DNA from: Henriciella pelagia
Lineage (GTDB): Bacteria; Pseudomonadota; Alphaproteobacteria; Caulobacterales; Hyphomonadaceae
Assembly: GCF_002088945.1 (NCBI RefSeq)
Contig: NZ_NCSU01000007.1
Coordinates: 806,001 to 870,000 of the forward strand
DNA: 64,000 bases
Reading direction: 5' to 3'
The notes below the pieces were generated by a model that was given only the letters and a program-made list of their open reading frames with translations, made no database searches and was not told the origin of the DNA. Positions 35,325 to 44,041 of the stretch are shown piece by piece; within the stretch, counting starts at the first letter, position 1, and the number at the start of each line of letters is the position of its first letter. The position numbers were made by a program, and so were the translations under genes.

Positions 35325-38096
35325 ATGCCATCCCTCGACAGTTTCAAATCCCGCCGCACCCTCGACGTCAACGGCAAGTCCTACACCTATTACTCGCTTC
35401 AGGCCGCATCTGAAAACGGTTTGGGCGATGTGTCACGCCTGCCGGCCTCGCTCAAGGTGCTGCTGGAGAACATGCTGCGCTTCGAGGATGGCAAGACGGT
35501 CACCAAGGATGACATCGTCGCCTTCGCCAAATGGCTCGACAATAAGGGCAAGGATGATCACGAGATCGCCTACCGTCCAGCCCGTGTGCTGATGCAGGAC
35601 TTTACTGGTGTTCCGGCAGTGGTGGACCTCGCTGCCATGCGTGACGCCGCGAAGAAACTCGGGGCATCTGCTGAGGCCATCAACCCGCAGGTTCCAGTCG
35701 ATCTCGTCATTGACCACTCCGTGATGGTGGACAATTTCGCCGGCCCCGACAGCTTCAGGAAGAATGTCGAGATCGAATATGAGCGCAACAAGGAGCGCTA
35801 TGAGTTCCTGCGCTGGGGCTCGACGGCGTTTGAGAACTTCCGCGTTGTTCCTCCAGGCACCGGCATCTGCCACCAGGTGAACCTCGAATATCTGGGCCAG
35901 ACGGTCTGGACGAAGGAAGAGAATGGCGAAACCGTCGCTTATCCGGATACCTGCGTCGGCACCGACTCCCACACCACCATGATCAACGGCCTGTCTGTCC
36001 TTGGCTGGGGCGTTGGCGGTATCGAGGCGGAAGCGGCCATGCTCGGCCAGCCGGTCTCCATGCTGATCCCGGAAGTCATCGGCTTCAAGATGACCGGCAA
36101 GCTGCCGGAAGGCGCAACTGCGACAGACCTCGTGCTCACCGTCACCAAGATGATGCGCGACAAAGGCGTTGTTGCGAAGTTCACCGAATTCTTCGGCCCG
36201 GGCCTCGCCAATCTCTCTCTCGAAGACCAGGCCACCCTGTCGAACATGTCGCCGGAATTCGGCTCTACCTGTGCCTTCTTCCCGACCGATGAGCAGACGC
36301 TGAAGTATCTGCGCTCCACGGGCCGTGACGATGACCGCATTGCGCTGGTCGAGGCCTACACCAAGGCGCAGGGCTACTGGCGCGAAGACATGCCGGACCC
36401 GGTCTTCACCGACGTGATCGAACTCGACCTGTCGACCGTCGTTCCCTGTATCTCCGGCCCGAAACGCCCGCAGGACAAGATCGTCCTCGACCAGGCCCCG
36501 GCCCAGTTCCGCAAGGACGTCAAGGTTATCAAGGGTGGCGCGGTCTCTGACGACAAGCAGCCTGAGACGCGCGGGGAGGCCCGTTTCGAGGGTGAAGGCG
36601 CGACCATGGTGAAGACGGAACCGGAAGATTACGGCATCCCGAAATATGCCGTGCCCGATACCGATTATCACATCCATGACGGCTCCGTGGTCATCGCGGC
36701 CATCACTTCGTGCACCAACACGTCCAACCCGTCCGTGCTGATCGCCGCTGGCCTGGTGGCTCGCAACGCCCGCGCGAAGGGCCTGAAGGTGAAGCCGTGG
36801 GTGAAGACGTCGCTTGCGCCTGGCTCCCAGGTCGTGACCGACTATCTGGAGCGTGCTGGCCTGCAGGATGACCTTGATGCGCTCGGCTTCAACCTTGTCG
36901 GCTATGGCTGCACGACCTGTATCGGCAATTCCGGCCCTCTGCCGCCAGCGATCTCCAAGACGATCAATGAGAATGACCTTGTCGCGTGTTCGGTTCTCTC
37001 CGGCAACCGCAACTTTGAAGGCCGGATCAGCCAGGATGTGCGCGCGAACTATCTCGCATCACCGCCGCTTGTCGTCGCCTATGCGCTGGCTGGATCGCTC
37101 CACCGCAATGTGGCGACCGAGCCGCTCGGTGTCGATCAGGATGGCAATCCGGTCTATCTGAAGGACATCTGGCCGACCTCTGAAGAGATCGCCAGCATCA
37201 TGGCTGAAGCGGTGACGCCTGCCATGTTCAAGGATCGTTACTCCGACGTGTTCAAGGGCGACGAGATGTGGCAGGGCATCGAGGTCTCCGGTGGCCAGAC
37301 CTATAGCTGGCCGCCTGCTTCGACCTATGTGCAGAACCCGCCATATTTCGAAGGTATGACCCTGGACATCGATGCGCCGGGCGACATTGAGGACGCGCGC
37401 GTTCTTGCGGTCTTCGGCGACTCGATCACGACGGACCATATTTCCCCGGCCGGTTCGATCAAGGCGTCCAGCCCGGCAGGCATCTACCTGCAGGAGCATC
37501 AAGTCTCACCGCTCGACTTCAACTCCTATGGCTCGCGCCGCGGTAACCATGAAGTGATGATGCGCGGCACGTTCGCCAATATCCGTATCAAGAACCAGAT
37601 GGTGCCGGGGGTCGAAGGCGGCGTCACCGTCCACTATCCAAGTGGCGAACAGATGCCGATCTACGATGCGGCCATGAAGTATGAAGCGTCCGGAACGCCG
37701 CTCGTCATCTTTGCTGGCGACCTTTACGGCAACGGTTCGTCACGCGACTGGGCTGCGAAAGGTACGATCCTGCTTGGCGTGCGCGCCGTGATCGCCGGTA
37801 GCTTCGAACGGATCCACCGCTCCAACCTGATCGGCATGGGCGTCCTGCCGCTGGAGTTTGCCGAAGGCGAGAGCGCGAAGGAGCTCGGCCTGACAGGCAA
37901 GGAGCAGGTCAGCATCAAGGGGATCGAAACGATCAAGCCGCGCCAGAAGCTGGAAGTCGAGATCACGAAGGAAGATGGCTCCAGGATTACGGCGCACACC
38001 ATCGTGCGTATCGATACCGAAAATGAGCTGGACTACTATCGCAATGGCGGCATCCTGCATTACGTGCTGCGGAATCTCGCTCGCGACGCTGCCTAA
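35325..38096 (+). CDS. acnA: Aconitate hydratase AcnA
   Basis: The start is set at ATG 35325 (MPSLDSFKSRRTLDVNGKSY), 923 aa. An AAGAGG lies upstream; the TTG at 35301 has none. The [4Fe-4S] ligands are in ITSCTNTSNPSVLIAAG and YGCTTCIGNSG. The swivel domain holds YGSRRGNHEVMMRGTFANIR and DLYGNGSSRDWAAKG. This is the IRP1/AcnA-type enzyme of the TCA cycle, interconverting citrate and isocitrate. Confidence 0.97.
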   Translation: MPSLDSFKSRRTLDVNGKSYTYYSLQAASENGLGDVSRLPASLKVLLENMLRFEDGKTVTKDDIVAFAKWLDNKGKDDHEIAYRPARVLMQDFTGVPAVVDLAAMRDAAKKLGASAEAINPQVPVDLVIDHSVMVDNFAGPDSFRKNVEIEYERNKERYEFLRWGSTAFENFRVVPPGTGICHQVNLEYLGQTVWTKEENGETVAYPDTCVGTDSHTTMINGLSVLGWGVGGIEAEAAMLGQPVSMLIPEVIGFKMTGKLPEGATATDLVLTVTKMMRDKGVVAKFTEFFGPGLANLSLEDQATLSNMSPEFGSTCAFFPTDEQTLKYLRSTGRDDDRIALVEAYTKAQGYWREDMPDPVFTDVIELDLSTVVPCISGPKRPQDKIVLDQAPAQFRKDVKVIKGGAVSDDKQPETRGEARFEGEGATMVKTEPEDYGIPKYAVPDTDYHIHDGSVVIAAITSCTNTSNPSVLIAAGLVARNARAKGLKVKPWVKTSLAPGSQVVTDYLERAGLQDDLDALGFNLVGYGCTTCIGNSGPLPPAISKTINENDLVACSVLSGNRNFEGRISQDVRANYLASPPLVVAYALAGSLHRNVATEPLGVDQDGNPVYLKDIWPTSEEIASIMAEAVTPAMFKDRYSDVFKGDEMWQGIEVSGGQTYSWPPASTYVQNPPYFEGMTLDIDAPGDIEDARVLAVFGDSITTDHISPAGSIKASSPAGIYLQEHQVSPLDFNSYGSRRGNHEVMMRGTFANIRIKNQMVPGVEGGVTVHYPSGEQMPIYDAAMKYEASGTPLVIFAGDLYGNGSSRDWAAKGTILLGVRAVIAGSFERIHRSNLIGMGVLPLEFAEGESAKELGLTGKEQVSIKGIETIKPRQKLEVEITKEDGSRITAHTIVRIDTENELDYYRNGGILHYVLRNLARDAA

Positions 38097-38116
38097 AATA
38101 TCTGCAGAAAAACAAG

Positions 38117-38145
38117 GATGCCGCGCCCTTCCGGGGTGCGGCATC
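38117..38145 (+). terminator. Strong hairpin after acnA
   Basis: GATGCCGC at 38117-38124 pairs with GCGGCATC ending at 38145, with GCC/GG-type pairing continuing into the loop, 20 bases after the acnA stop. No T run follows, so it could end transcription weakly or protect the mRNA 3' end. Confidence 0.5.
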
Positions 38146-38202
38146 TGTGCGTTCACGGGCAAGTGATTTAAAAGTGTCACAACTCGGCGATATGTGGGCC
38201 CG

Positions 38203-38850
38203 ATGATTAAACGGCTCGCGATTCTGACTGCCCTGCTTCTTGCGCCCTCTGCGCCGGCTATTGCCGAGCGCCCGGTGCTCGTTGAGCTGTTTGCGTCTCA
38301 GAACTGCACGGCCTGCCCCAAGGCGCACCAGACGCTGAAGGAGGTCGAGGCCGACCATCTGGATGATGTTCTCATTCTCACCTGGTCTGTCGATTACTGG
38401 GACTATATGGGCGAACCCGATCCGATGGCCATGCCCGTCGCGAGCGAGCGCCAGAAAGCCTATACAGAACGTCTCGGCCTTCGTGCGCCCTATACGCCGC
38501 AATCAGTCTACGATGGCGAGAAGCAGTGTCCGGCCACCAAGAAGCAGACCGTTGAGGCAAATATTGCCAATCAGGCCCGCAAGCATTCCAGCGGCATCTC
38601 GATCGAGCCGGTCATGGGTGGCTTTTCAGTCGATGGCGTCCTGCGCGAGCCAGTGGAAGTGCGCCTGGTGAGCTATCTCGCTGGCGAAGAGAACACGACC
38701 GGCATGGTCAATCCCGTGACCAAGGCCGAACTGCTTGGTACCTGGACGGGCGGCCGCGTCACTTACGGATATGCCTGCGAGGGCAGCTGTGCTGTCGTGG
38801 TGCAGGCTCGCGGGCATGGCGAAGTGCTGGCCGCGAGTTCCCTGCAATAG
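38203..38850 (+). CDS. DUF1223 thioredoxin-fold secreted protein
   Basis: The protein is 215 aa from ATG 38203 (MIKRLAILTALLLAPSAPAIA, a Sec signal); a GTG three codons upstream is the alternative. The mature part begins RPVLVELFASQNCTACPKAHQTL, a CxxC thioredoxin-like motif typical of DUF1223. The VDYWDYMGEPDPMAMPVASERQ block is also characteristic. The function is not established; a periplasmic redox role is likely. Confidence 0.9.
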   Translation: MIKRLAILTALLLAPSAPAIAERPVLVELFASQNCTACPKAHQTLKEVEADHLDDVLILTWSVDYWDYMGEPDPMAMPVASERQKAYTERLGLRAPYTPQSVYDGEKQCPATKKQTVEANIANQARKHSSGISIEPVMGGFSVDGVLREPVEVRLVSYLAGEENTTGMVNPVTKAELLGTWTGGRVTYGYACEGSCAVVVQARGHGEVLAASSLQ

Positions 38851-38856
38851 AAGAGA

Positions 38857-39447
38857 CTATTTCTTCGACAGGCTTTCGAGCTGCTCCTGCATGATCTTCA
38901 TCTGAGCTTTCAGAGCGGCCATGGCAGCATCGCGTTCGTCGGCGGGTTCTTCTTCTGGCGCTTCCGGTTCTTCTGGTGGATCTTCAGGGGCCACGCCGGC
39001 CATGCCTGGCGTGAACATTTTCATCGCCTGTTCGAACATGTCCATGTTGCGGCGCGCCTGATGCTCGAAGAAAGCCATCGGATGAGCACCGCCCATCGCT
39101 TTCTTCAGCTTTTCCTGGCTCGCGGCGAAGCTGTTCATGCTCATGTCCAGCCAGGCCGGGAGCATGTTCTGGGCACCGCCACCGTAAAAGCCGATCAGCT
39201 GGCGCAGGAAGGACAGGGGCAAAGCGCCGTCGCCTTTGGTTTCGCGCTCGAAGATGATCTGCGTCAGCACGGCGCGGGTCAGGTCTTCGCCCGTCTTGGC
39301 ATCACGGACCTCGAAATTCACTTCCTTGCGCACAAGCTCGGCCAGATGATCGAGTGTGACATATGAGGAGGTGGACGTGTCATAAAGCCGCCGGTTCGCA
39401 TACTTCTTGATGACCACCGTGTCGCCTGATCCGTTCCCTTTAGCCAT
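38857..39447 (-). CDS. phaR: Polyhydroxyalkanoate synthesis repressor PhaR
   Basis: The protein is 196 aa from ATG 39447 (MAKGNGSGDTVVIKKYANRR). The N-terminal PHB/PHA accumulation regulator domain (IKKYANRRLYDTSTSSYVTLDHLAELVR) is the DNA-binding part. The second domain (ILTQIIFERE-like segment, LRQLIGFYGGGAQNMLPAWLD) binds PHA granules. The C-terminus is Glu/Pro-rich. It is divergent from a phaB-like gene, and a double palindrome lies between them. Confidence 0.95.
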   Translation of the reverse strand: MAKGNGSGDTVVIKKYANRRLYDTSTSSYVTLDHLAELVRKEVNFEVRDAKTGEDLTRAVLTQIIFERETKGDGALPLSFLRQLIGFYGGGAQNMLPAWLDMSMNSFAASQEKLKKAMGGAHPMAFFEHQARRNMDMFEQAMKMFTPGMAGVAPEDPPEEPEAPEEEPADERDAAMAALKAQMKIMQEQLESLSKK

Positions 39448-39579
39448 TTCGTTCCCTTGTCTCCGCAAGATTGCGGCGAAATTGTTCCTGTGAGCGCCTG
39501 TCGGCGGGAATTTACACCTAAACTTCCCAAACCCTGCGCCTTGTTTATACATAGCATCCTTACATCAAGTTGAGCAGAT

Positions 39580-39605
39580 GCAGCAAAATTTTTGCTGCGC
39601 AGCAA
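39580..39605. promoter_or_regulatory. Overlapping palindromes, candidate PhaR operator
   Basis: GCAGCAAAATTTTTGCTGC (39580-39598) is a perfect inverted repeat of 9-bp arms, and TTGCTGCGCAGCAA (39592-39605) is a perfect 14-bp palindrome that overlaps it. Both carry the CTGC/GCAG half-sites known for alphaproteobacterial PhaR. They lie 15-40 bases before the phaB start, where a bound repressor would block transcription or initiation. Confidence 0.7.
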
Positions 39606-39619
39606 GCCGGGAGGAATGA

Positions 39620-40345
39620 ATGGCGAAAGTTGCGTTGGTGACTGGGGGAACGCGTGGGATCGGGAGGGCGATCAGCGAGTACCTGAAACAGAAGGGTTTT
39701 TCGGTAGCGGCCAATTATGGCGGCAATGCCGAAGCAGCAAAGGAGTGTGAAGAAGCACTCGGAATCAAATGCTATAAATTCGACGTTTCAGACTATGATG
39801 CTGTCGGTGCCGGCCTGAAAGCCATCGAAAACGACCTGGGGCCAGTCGACGTCGTCGTCAACAATGCTGGCATCACCTGGGACGGCCCCTTCCACAAGAT
39901 GTCCAAGGAACAGTGGGACAAGGTCATCGATGTCGATCTCAACTCGGCCTTCAATGTGACGCGCCAAGTCTGGGAGGGTATGCGTGAGCGTGGCTGGGGC
40001 CGGATCATCAACATCTCCTCCATCAATGGACAGAAGGGCCAGTTCGGTCAGGCAAACTATTCGGCCGCCAAGGCCGGCCTGATCGGCTTCACCAAGGCGC
40101 TCGCCCAGGAAGGCGCGAAGAAGGGCATTACCGTGAATGTCGTTGCCCCGGGCTATATCGACACCGAAATGGTGCGCGCCGTGCCGGAAAATGTGCTGGA
40201 AAGCATTATCGGAACCATTCCGGTCGGACGCCTCGGCAAGGCAGAAGAGATCGCTGCCATGTGTGGGTTCCTCGCTTCTGATGAAGCGGCCTTCATTACC
40301 GGCGCTACCATGACCGTGAATGGCGCGCAGTATATCGCAGGCTAA
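39620..40345 (+). CDS. phaB: Acetoacetyl-CoA reductase PhaB (SDR family)
   Basis: The protein is 241 aa. Rossmann motif TGGTRGIGRAI near residue 8, NNAG motif, and catalytic Ser...YSAAK (FGQANYSAAKAGLIGFTKALAQEG). The fit to acetoacetyl-CoA reductases of the PhbB type is close, including VAPGYIDTEMV. It makes (R)-3-hydroxybutyryl-CoA for PHB. A good GGGAGGA site precedes the ATG. The PHB polymerase and thiolase are not in the window. Confidence 0.93.
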   Translation: MAKVALVTGGTRGIGRAISEYLKQKGFSVAANYGGNAEAAKECEEALGIKCYKFDVSDYDAVGAGLKAIENDLGPVDVVVNNAGITWDGPFHKMSKEQWDKVIDVDLNSAFNVTRQVWEGMRERGWGRIINISSINGQKGQFGQANYSAAKAGLIGFTKALAQEGAKKGITVNVVAPGYIDTEMVRAVPENVLESIIGTIPVGRLGKAEEIAAMCGFLASDEAAFITGATMTVNGAQYIAG

Positions 40346-41121
40346 TCAGCCTTTTCAGCGAGTATCTCAAGATGAAGCGGATGGACGAGCTCCATCCGCT
40401 TTTCATTTATCCAGCCGCGCAGCCGGACCTTGGTGCCGGCGGGTGTGTCGCAGGCCGGCCGCGCCGTGAAGGCCATGTCGATGATGAGGTCGCTATGGTG
40501 CATTGCGCGGGTGCACAGCGTACGGCGGTCCTCTTCCTCCGGGCGTTCGGCGGCGCCGCCGATGATGCCTTCCACAATCGTGAAGCCGCGATGGTCCGGC
40601 GCGAAGGCCGCCCATGACCGCGGCCGGTAGGTTTCGAGAGCCCACAAACCGGCCTGACTGGCGCGCGCTTCCTTTTCGGCCTCCATCAGGAGTTCGCCTG
40701 CGCCGTCTGTGTCGGGATAGAGCCTCACACGGGCATGACCGCGGCGAACCAGTTCCAGATTGACCCAATAGGCAGGGCCCGCCCCATCCTCTGTCGAAAG
40801 GTGGGCCAGCGCGCGATCATAGCGGTCGCGCGTGAGGCCCGGATAATGCAGGCGGACCGTGCGACCCATCAGCATGTCCTCAAGCGCGCGGGCGGCCTTG
40901 TCGGCATAGGGATCGGGATCGTCATAACGCCGGTTGAGGGCCGGGGCCTCAATGCCGACCAGCCGGACACTCTGACCAGTATCGAGCACCAGCGCATCGC
41001 CGTCGATGATGCGGACGACGCGGCCGCGTTCGCCTTCATGCATGGCGTCCAGCGGCCCGGGCTTTGAGCAGGCAGCGCTTGCCGCCAGGGCAACCATCAT
41101 GATCCAGCCTGAAAGACGCAT
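40342..41121 (-). CDS. Thermonuclease (SNase)-like lipoprotein
   Basis: The protein is 259 aa. A lipoprotein signal ends ALAASAAC. The SNase OB-fold follows: VVRIIDGDALVLDTGQSVRLVGIEAP carries the conserved Asp and the first active-site Arg, then DRYDRALAHL with the second. A C-terminal region of about 90 residues (AAFAPDHRGFTIVEGIIGG...) resembles the DUF-type appendage seen in alphaproteobacterial SNase proteins. It probably acts on nucleic acids outside the inner membrane. It overlaps the phaB end by 4 bases. Confidence 0.85.
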   Translation of the reverse strand: MRLSGWIMMVALAASAACSKPGPLDAMHEGERGRVVRIIDGDALVLDTGQSVRLVGIEAPALNRRYDDPDPYADKAARALEDMLMGRTVRLHYPGLTRDRYDRALAHLSTEDGAGPAYWVNLELVRRGHARVRLYPDTDGAGELLMEAEKEARASQAGLWALETYRPRSWAAFAPDHRGFTIVEGIIGGAAERPEEEDRRTLCTRAMHHSDLIIDMAFTARPACDTPAGTKVRLRGWINEKRMELVHPLHLEILAEKAD

Positions 41122-41167
41122 TGCTCCCCTTCATCCCTCCCCGAAAACACGCTATCGCATCTTCAGG

Positions 41168-41256
41168 GTGACCCCGTAGCTCAGCAGGATAGAGCAACAG
41201 ATTCCTAAGCTGTTGTCCTAACCGGCGGAAACAGTAATGGATACGGGGAGCCCAGA
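41168..41256 (+). pseudogene. Degenerate partial copy of tRNA-Arg(CCT)
   Basis: The first 27 bases (from GACCCCGTAGCTCAGCAGGA) are identical to the 5' end of the intact tRNA at 41296. The anticodon loop TTCCTAA is kept, but the anticodon stem has a mismatch, and no T-arm with TTCGAAT is present. A CGGGG near 41253 is all that remains of the acceptor 3' side. It cannot fold as a working tRNA. Confidence 0.7.
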
Positions 41257-41295
41257 GAAAGCCTGCTCCGGCGAGAAACCGCTGGGAAACTTTTA

Positions 41296-41372
41296 GACCC
41301 CGTAGCTCAGCAGGATAGAGCATCGGATTCCTAATCCGGAGGTCGCGCGTTCGAATCGCGCCGGGGTCGCCA
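41296..41372 (+). tRNA. tRNA-Arg (anticodon CCT)
   Basis: 77 bases including an encoded CCA. Acceptor GACCCCG pairs with CGGGGTC, the D-arm is TAGCTCAGCAGGATAGAGCA, the anticodon stem-loop is TCGGA-TTCCTAA-TCCGG (CCU anticodon), and the T-arm is GCGCG-TTCGAAT-CGCGC. All stems are paired with at most one wobble. It lies at the boundary between the core-type region and the lower-G+C region to the right. Confidence 0.95.
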
Positions 41373-42014
41373 TGCCTTAGAAAAAGGCTGGTGTCCGAGC
41401 GCTAAGAGTTGTCTTCTGAAAGACCAGACCTAATTTGTGGGGGAAGCTGCGCGGATTGTAGGTCTGGCTTTTATGGCCGTTGCGGTTTTCCCGCTTGCTG
41501 GAACTTCGAAGGTCGCTCCTCACCCATGGGTGGAGTCTGGCAGCTACGGCTGCGTGGCAGATAAGAACCGTGCCTTCAACTAATCCATCGACCAAGCGGC
41601 CCATGGGTGAGCGATGACCGGAAGCCCGTCCATCCCATGATTAGAATGGTGATTGGTGAGACTATGAGGGGACCGTTCAAGAAACAGGACACACCGCTCC
41701 GATGGTAATGTGGACTTGGGCTTACGGGGGTGGGTCAGATTGAAGGGAGGTAACTTTCCATATTGGAGTGGATACGGTCCTCAGATTCATGGTTGGAGGG
41801 GAAATCTTCACATTGCTTAGGAGGCGGGCAAGGCAGGTCAAAATCCCAGCGTTTCTACAAATCCGAGCCGGTCAGCTGTATAGGCCATTCGACGATGCTG
41901 GCATTCTCACTTGAGAAATTTCGGTCACACTGAGTCGGCCTTTATCATGTTGACGGCCGGGCATGCTAATGTCCTGCTGGCCAACGCTCAGTTGCCGTAA
42001 CAGCAGAAACGGCA
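41373..42014. other. Gene-poor stretch after tRNA-Arg
   Basis: About 640 bases with no convincing gene. The 75-aa minus frame at 41377-41604 has no ribosome site or recognisable family. A hairpin (CCAGACCTA at 41424-41432 with TAGGTCTGG at 41459-41467, followed by CTTTT) could be a terminator. CTCACCCATGGG near 41519 and CCCATGGGTGAG near 41602 form a separated inverted repeat. This may be scar from past integrations. Confidence 0.5.
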
Positions 42015-42437
42015 TCATGTGATTCGGCGTGCCATGTGGTATGCACCGCGTCCGCTTGAAAGAAGCACACCGCCTGAATTTCTGATCGTGGCTTCAGCCA
42101 CCGATATTGTTGAACCCAGACGGATGACTTTACCCGTCACTGAGAGCGTGCTGGGTGTCGCAGCCTTGTGATAGTCCACACGCAAGTCAGCCGTGGCTGC
42201 GGGCGCGTTTCCCGAGGCGAGCAAAGCGTAGAAGCCTGTCAGGTCAATAAGCGATGCGAGAATGCCGCCATGCGCAGATTGCGCGCGTGGGTTCGAGACA
42301 ACTTCATCTCGCCAAGGCATCTCGAGTCTGAGCGCATCTTCGTCTGCGCTGATTGCCTTGATACCAAGCCATCGATGAAAGGGCGCTGCTTCAAGCGCAA
42401 ACTGTATGTCCCGAAGTGCTAAAGATGGGGTGCTCAT
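42015..42437 (-). CDS. PaaI-type hotdog thioesterase
   Basis: The protein is 140 aa. It has the PaaI-family hotdog core, FHRWLGIKAISADEDALRLEMPW, then AQSAHGGILASLIDLTGFYALLAS with the catalytic HGG, and ATADLRVDYHKAAT. Such enzymes hydrolyse acyl- or aryl-CoA thioesters, often rescuing CoA from dead-end intermediates. It follows the hydrolase gene with an ATGA overlap, so they form an operon. Confidence 0.9.
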   Translation of the reverse strand: MSTPSLALRDIQFALEAAPFHRWLGIKAISADEDALRLEMPWRDEVVSNPRAQSAHGGILASLIDLTGFYALLASGNAPAATADLRVDYHKAATPSTLSVTGKVIRLGSTISVAEATIRNSGGVLLSSGRGAYHMARRIT

Positions 42438-43300
42438 GTGGGGGCCTCGTGCAATTGACGTAGAACGGTGGCAATTGCATCAGTGAAGATGTCATTGCGG
42501 TCTCCAGCCACCATGTGACCCGCTCCAGCGACATCGGTGCAATGTGCATCAGGTGCCAGCGCGCGGAAAGTGGTGACAGATTCTTCTGATACAAGCTCAC
42601 TCATGTGGCCGCGTATGAGATTAAGCGACACACAGATATTTTGAATGGCTTGCTTGATGTCGCCCGTTCGCGCAACTGCGCGACGTCGCATAACATCTTT
42701 GATGAAGGCTGGGTCCAAACGCCACCGCCAGCGCCTCTCATTGTCCTGACGCAAATTCTTTCGCAAACCGTTCAGATCTTTTGGGCGGGGGCGGTGCGGA
42801 AGATAAATTGCGAAGAGATATGCGACTTGTTCAAGTGACCCGAAACCGTTCTCGATGTGGGCGCCCATGAAGCCGACTACTTTTGTAACGCCGACAGCAT
42901 CCATATTCGGCCCTATGTCGAAAAGAGTGACCGACATAAATGCATCACGGGAAAGCCTGCCAGCCGCGACAGTAGCCGCAAGCCCGCCAAGTGAGGCCCC
43001 TGCAACGTGTGGCCGAATTCCCCTTGGCGCCAGTTGCTCGGCGATGCCCATCAAGTCTCTGGCAATGGCTTCCAGCGAGTAATCTCCGTCGGCGGCCCAA
43101 TCGCTATCGCCGTGTCCGCGAAGATCCATGGCGATTGAGCGATACCCCTCCAGTGCAACTGCTTCTGCAGCGGCTTTCCAAGCGTGACGCGTTTGTCCTC
43201 CACCGCGGGCAAAGACGACCGCAGGTGCTGCAGGACCGCCAATAGAACTATGCGCCAGCTTCAACCCTTGGGCATGAAGGTACATGGTGTGATCACTCAA
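42434..43300 (-). CDS. Alpha/beta hydrolase
   Basis: The protein is 288 aa. VVFARGGGQTRHAWKAAAEAVALEGYRSIAMDLRGHGDSD is the canonical N-terminal part, with the nucleophile elbow GASLGG and a late GAGHMVAGDRND holding the catalytic His. The oxyanion region reads RGGGQ where the classic family motif has HG. It could open a lactone or ester. First gene of a two-gene unit with the thioesterase; a motif shared with the TonB receptor promoter lies about 40 bases upstream. Confidence 0.88.
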   Translation of the reverse strand: MSDHTMYLHAQGLKLAHSSIGGPAAPAVVFARGGGQTRHAWKAAAEAVALEGYRSIAMDLRGHGDSDWAADGDYSLEAIARDLMGIAEQLAPRGIRPHVAGASLGGLAATVAAGRLSRDAFMSVTLFDIGPNMDAVGVTKVVGFMGAHIENGFGSLEQVAYLFAIYLPHRPRPKDLNGLRKNLRQDNERRWRWRLDPAFIKDVMRRRAVARTGDIKQAIQNICVSLNLIRGHMSELVSEESVTTFRALAPDAHCTDVAGAGHMVAGDRNDIFTDAIATVLRQLHEAPT

Positions 43301-44041
43301 GCCGCCTGACCCCCGTAAACACTGCAGGAGATATTTGTTATGGTAGCATACAAATGTTGTAAATAGATTCTTCCCTGCAGCTGTCCATCCGGTCGCGAGT
43401 GCCCAGGCTCATTGAATTTTCCTATAAAGTTGAGTTCTCTCATTGGTAAGGTTGCACGACACTTGTGCAGAGTTTTCGATTCCCAAAAGGAAGCGATTAG
43501 CTGGTCGCGATCATAGCGGCATGCGCTTATTTGCGTGTTCATAACGGATCGCCCCGACCGAGATCGCGTCAGCGGAATCGTCTGATGTTGGACGTGCAGA
43601 AATCAACGCGCGGAAGAGGTGGCGCGAGCAGCCGACTACGTCGCAGATTAAACCTCGAACTTGGCATCAACCCAGGAACTCATCATCGCGTCAGGTGCAG
43701 GGTCGATGTTTACTGGAATCTGAATTCCTGACACCTCATCCGGGAGGCTGGCACAACGGCCTTGTCAATGTCGTCGGCTCAACAACCAGTATGATTGCAA
43801 ATAGGGAGCTGAAGCCGTCCGAATGAAAGCTCGTTCGCAGGCCGGTGCCTCTCCACGTCAGGCTGACAGTGCGTGACTTCAGCGAGGAAAAATGCTGCAG
43901 GTATGGCCTGCGGAGTGCTGCGACATTGAGCAATCACTCCGCAGGCAACAGTTTGAGTTTCGTATTCCTGCCGGTCGATGAGGCCGGCTATCATGCTTGG
44001 CCAACTCAAGGCAAGTTAAGCCGATACAGCCTCACGACCCT
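43301..44041. other. Gene-poor stretch between hydrolase operon and TonB receptor
   Basis: About 740 bases. Several short frames exist on both strands, but none has both a ribosome site and a recognisable product. The left end carries the probable promoter of the hydrolase operon. The rest looks like decayed coding sequence whose origin I cannot identify. Confidence 0.45.
43338..43352 (-). promoter_or_regulatory. Candidate operator, site A (hydrolase operon)
   Basis: Plus strand TTATGGTAGCATACA, 38-52 bases before the start of the minus-strand hydrolase gene. It matches site B before the TonB receptor at 13 of 15 positions and at a similar distance from the start codon. Confidence 0.5.

Noticed and set aside
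35433..36677. 414-aa open frame on the minus strand
   Set aside because: Antisense to acnA, which is unambiguous.
41377..41604. 75-aa minus frame next to the tRNA
   Set aside because: No ribosome site and no family; it lies in gene-poor DNA with inverted repeats.
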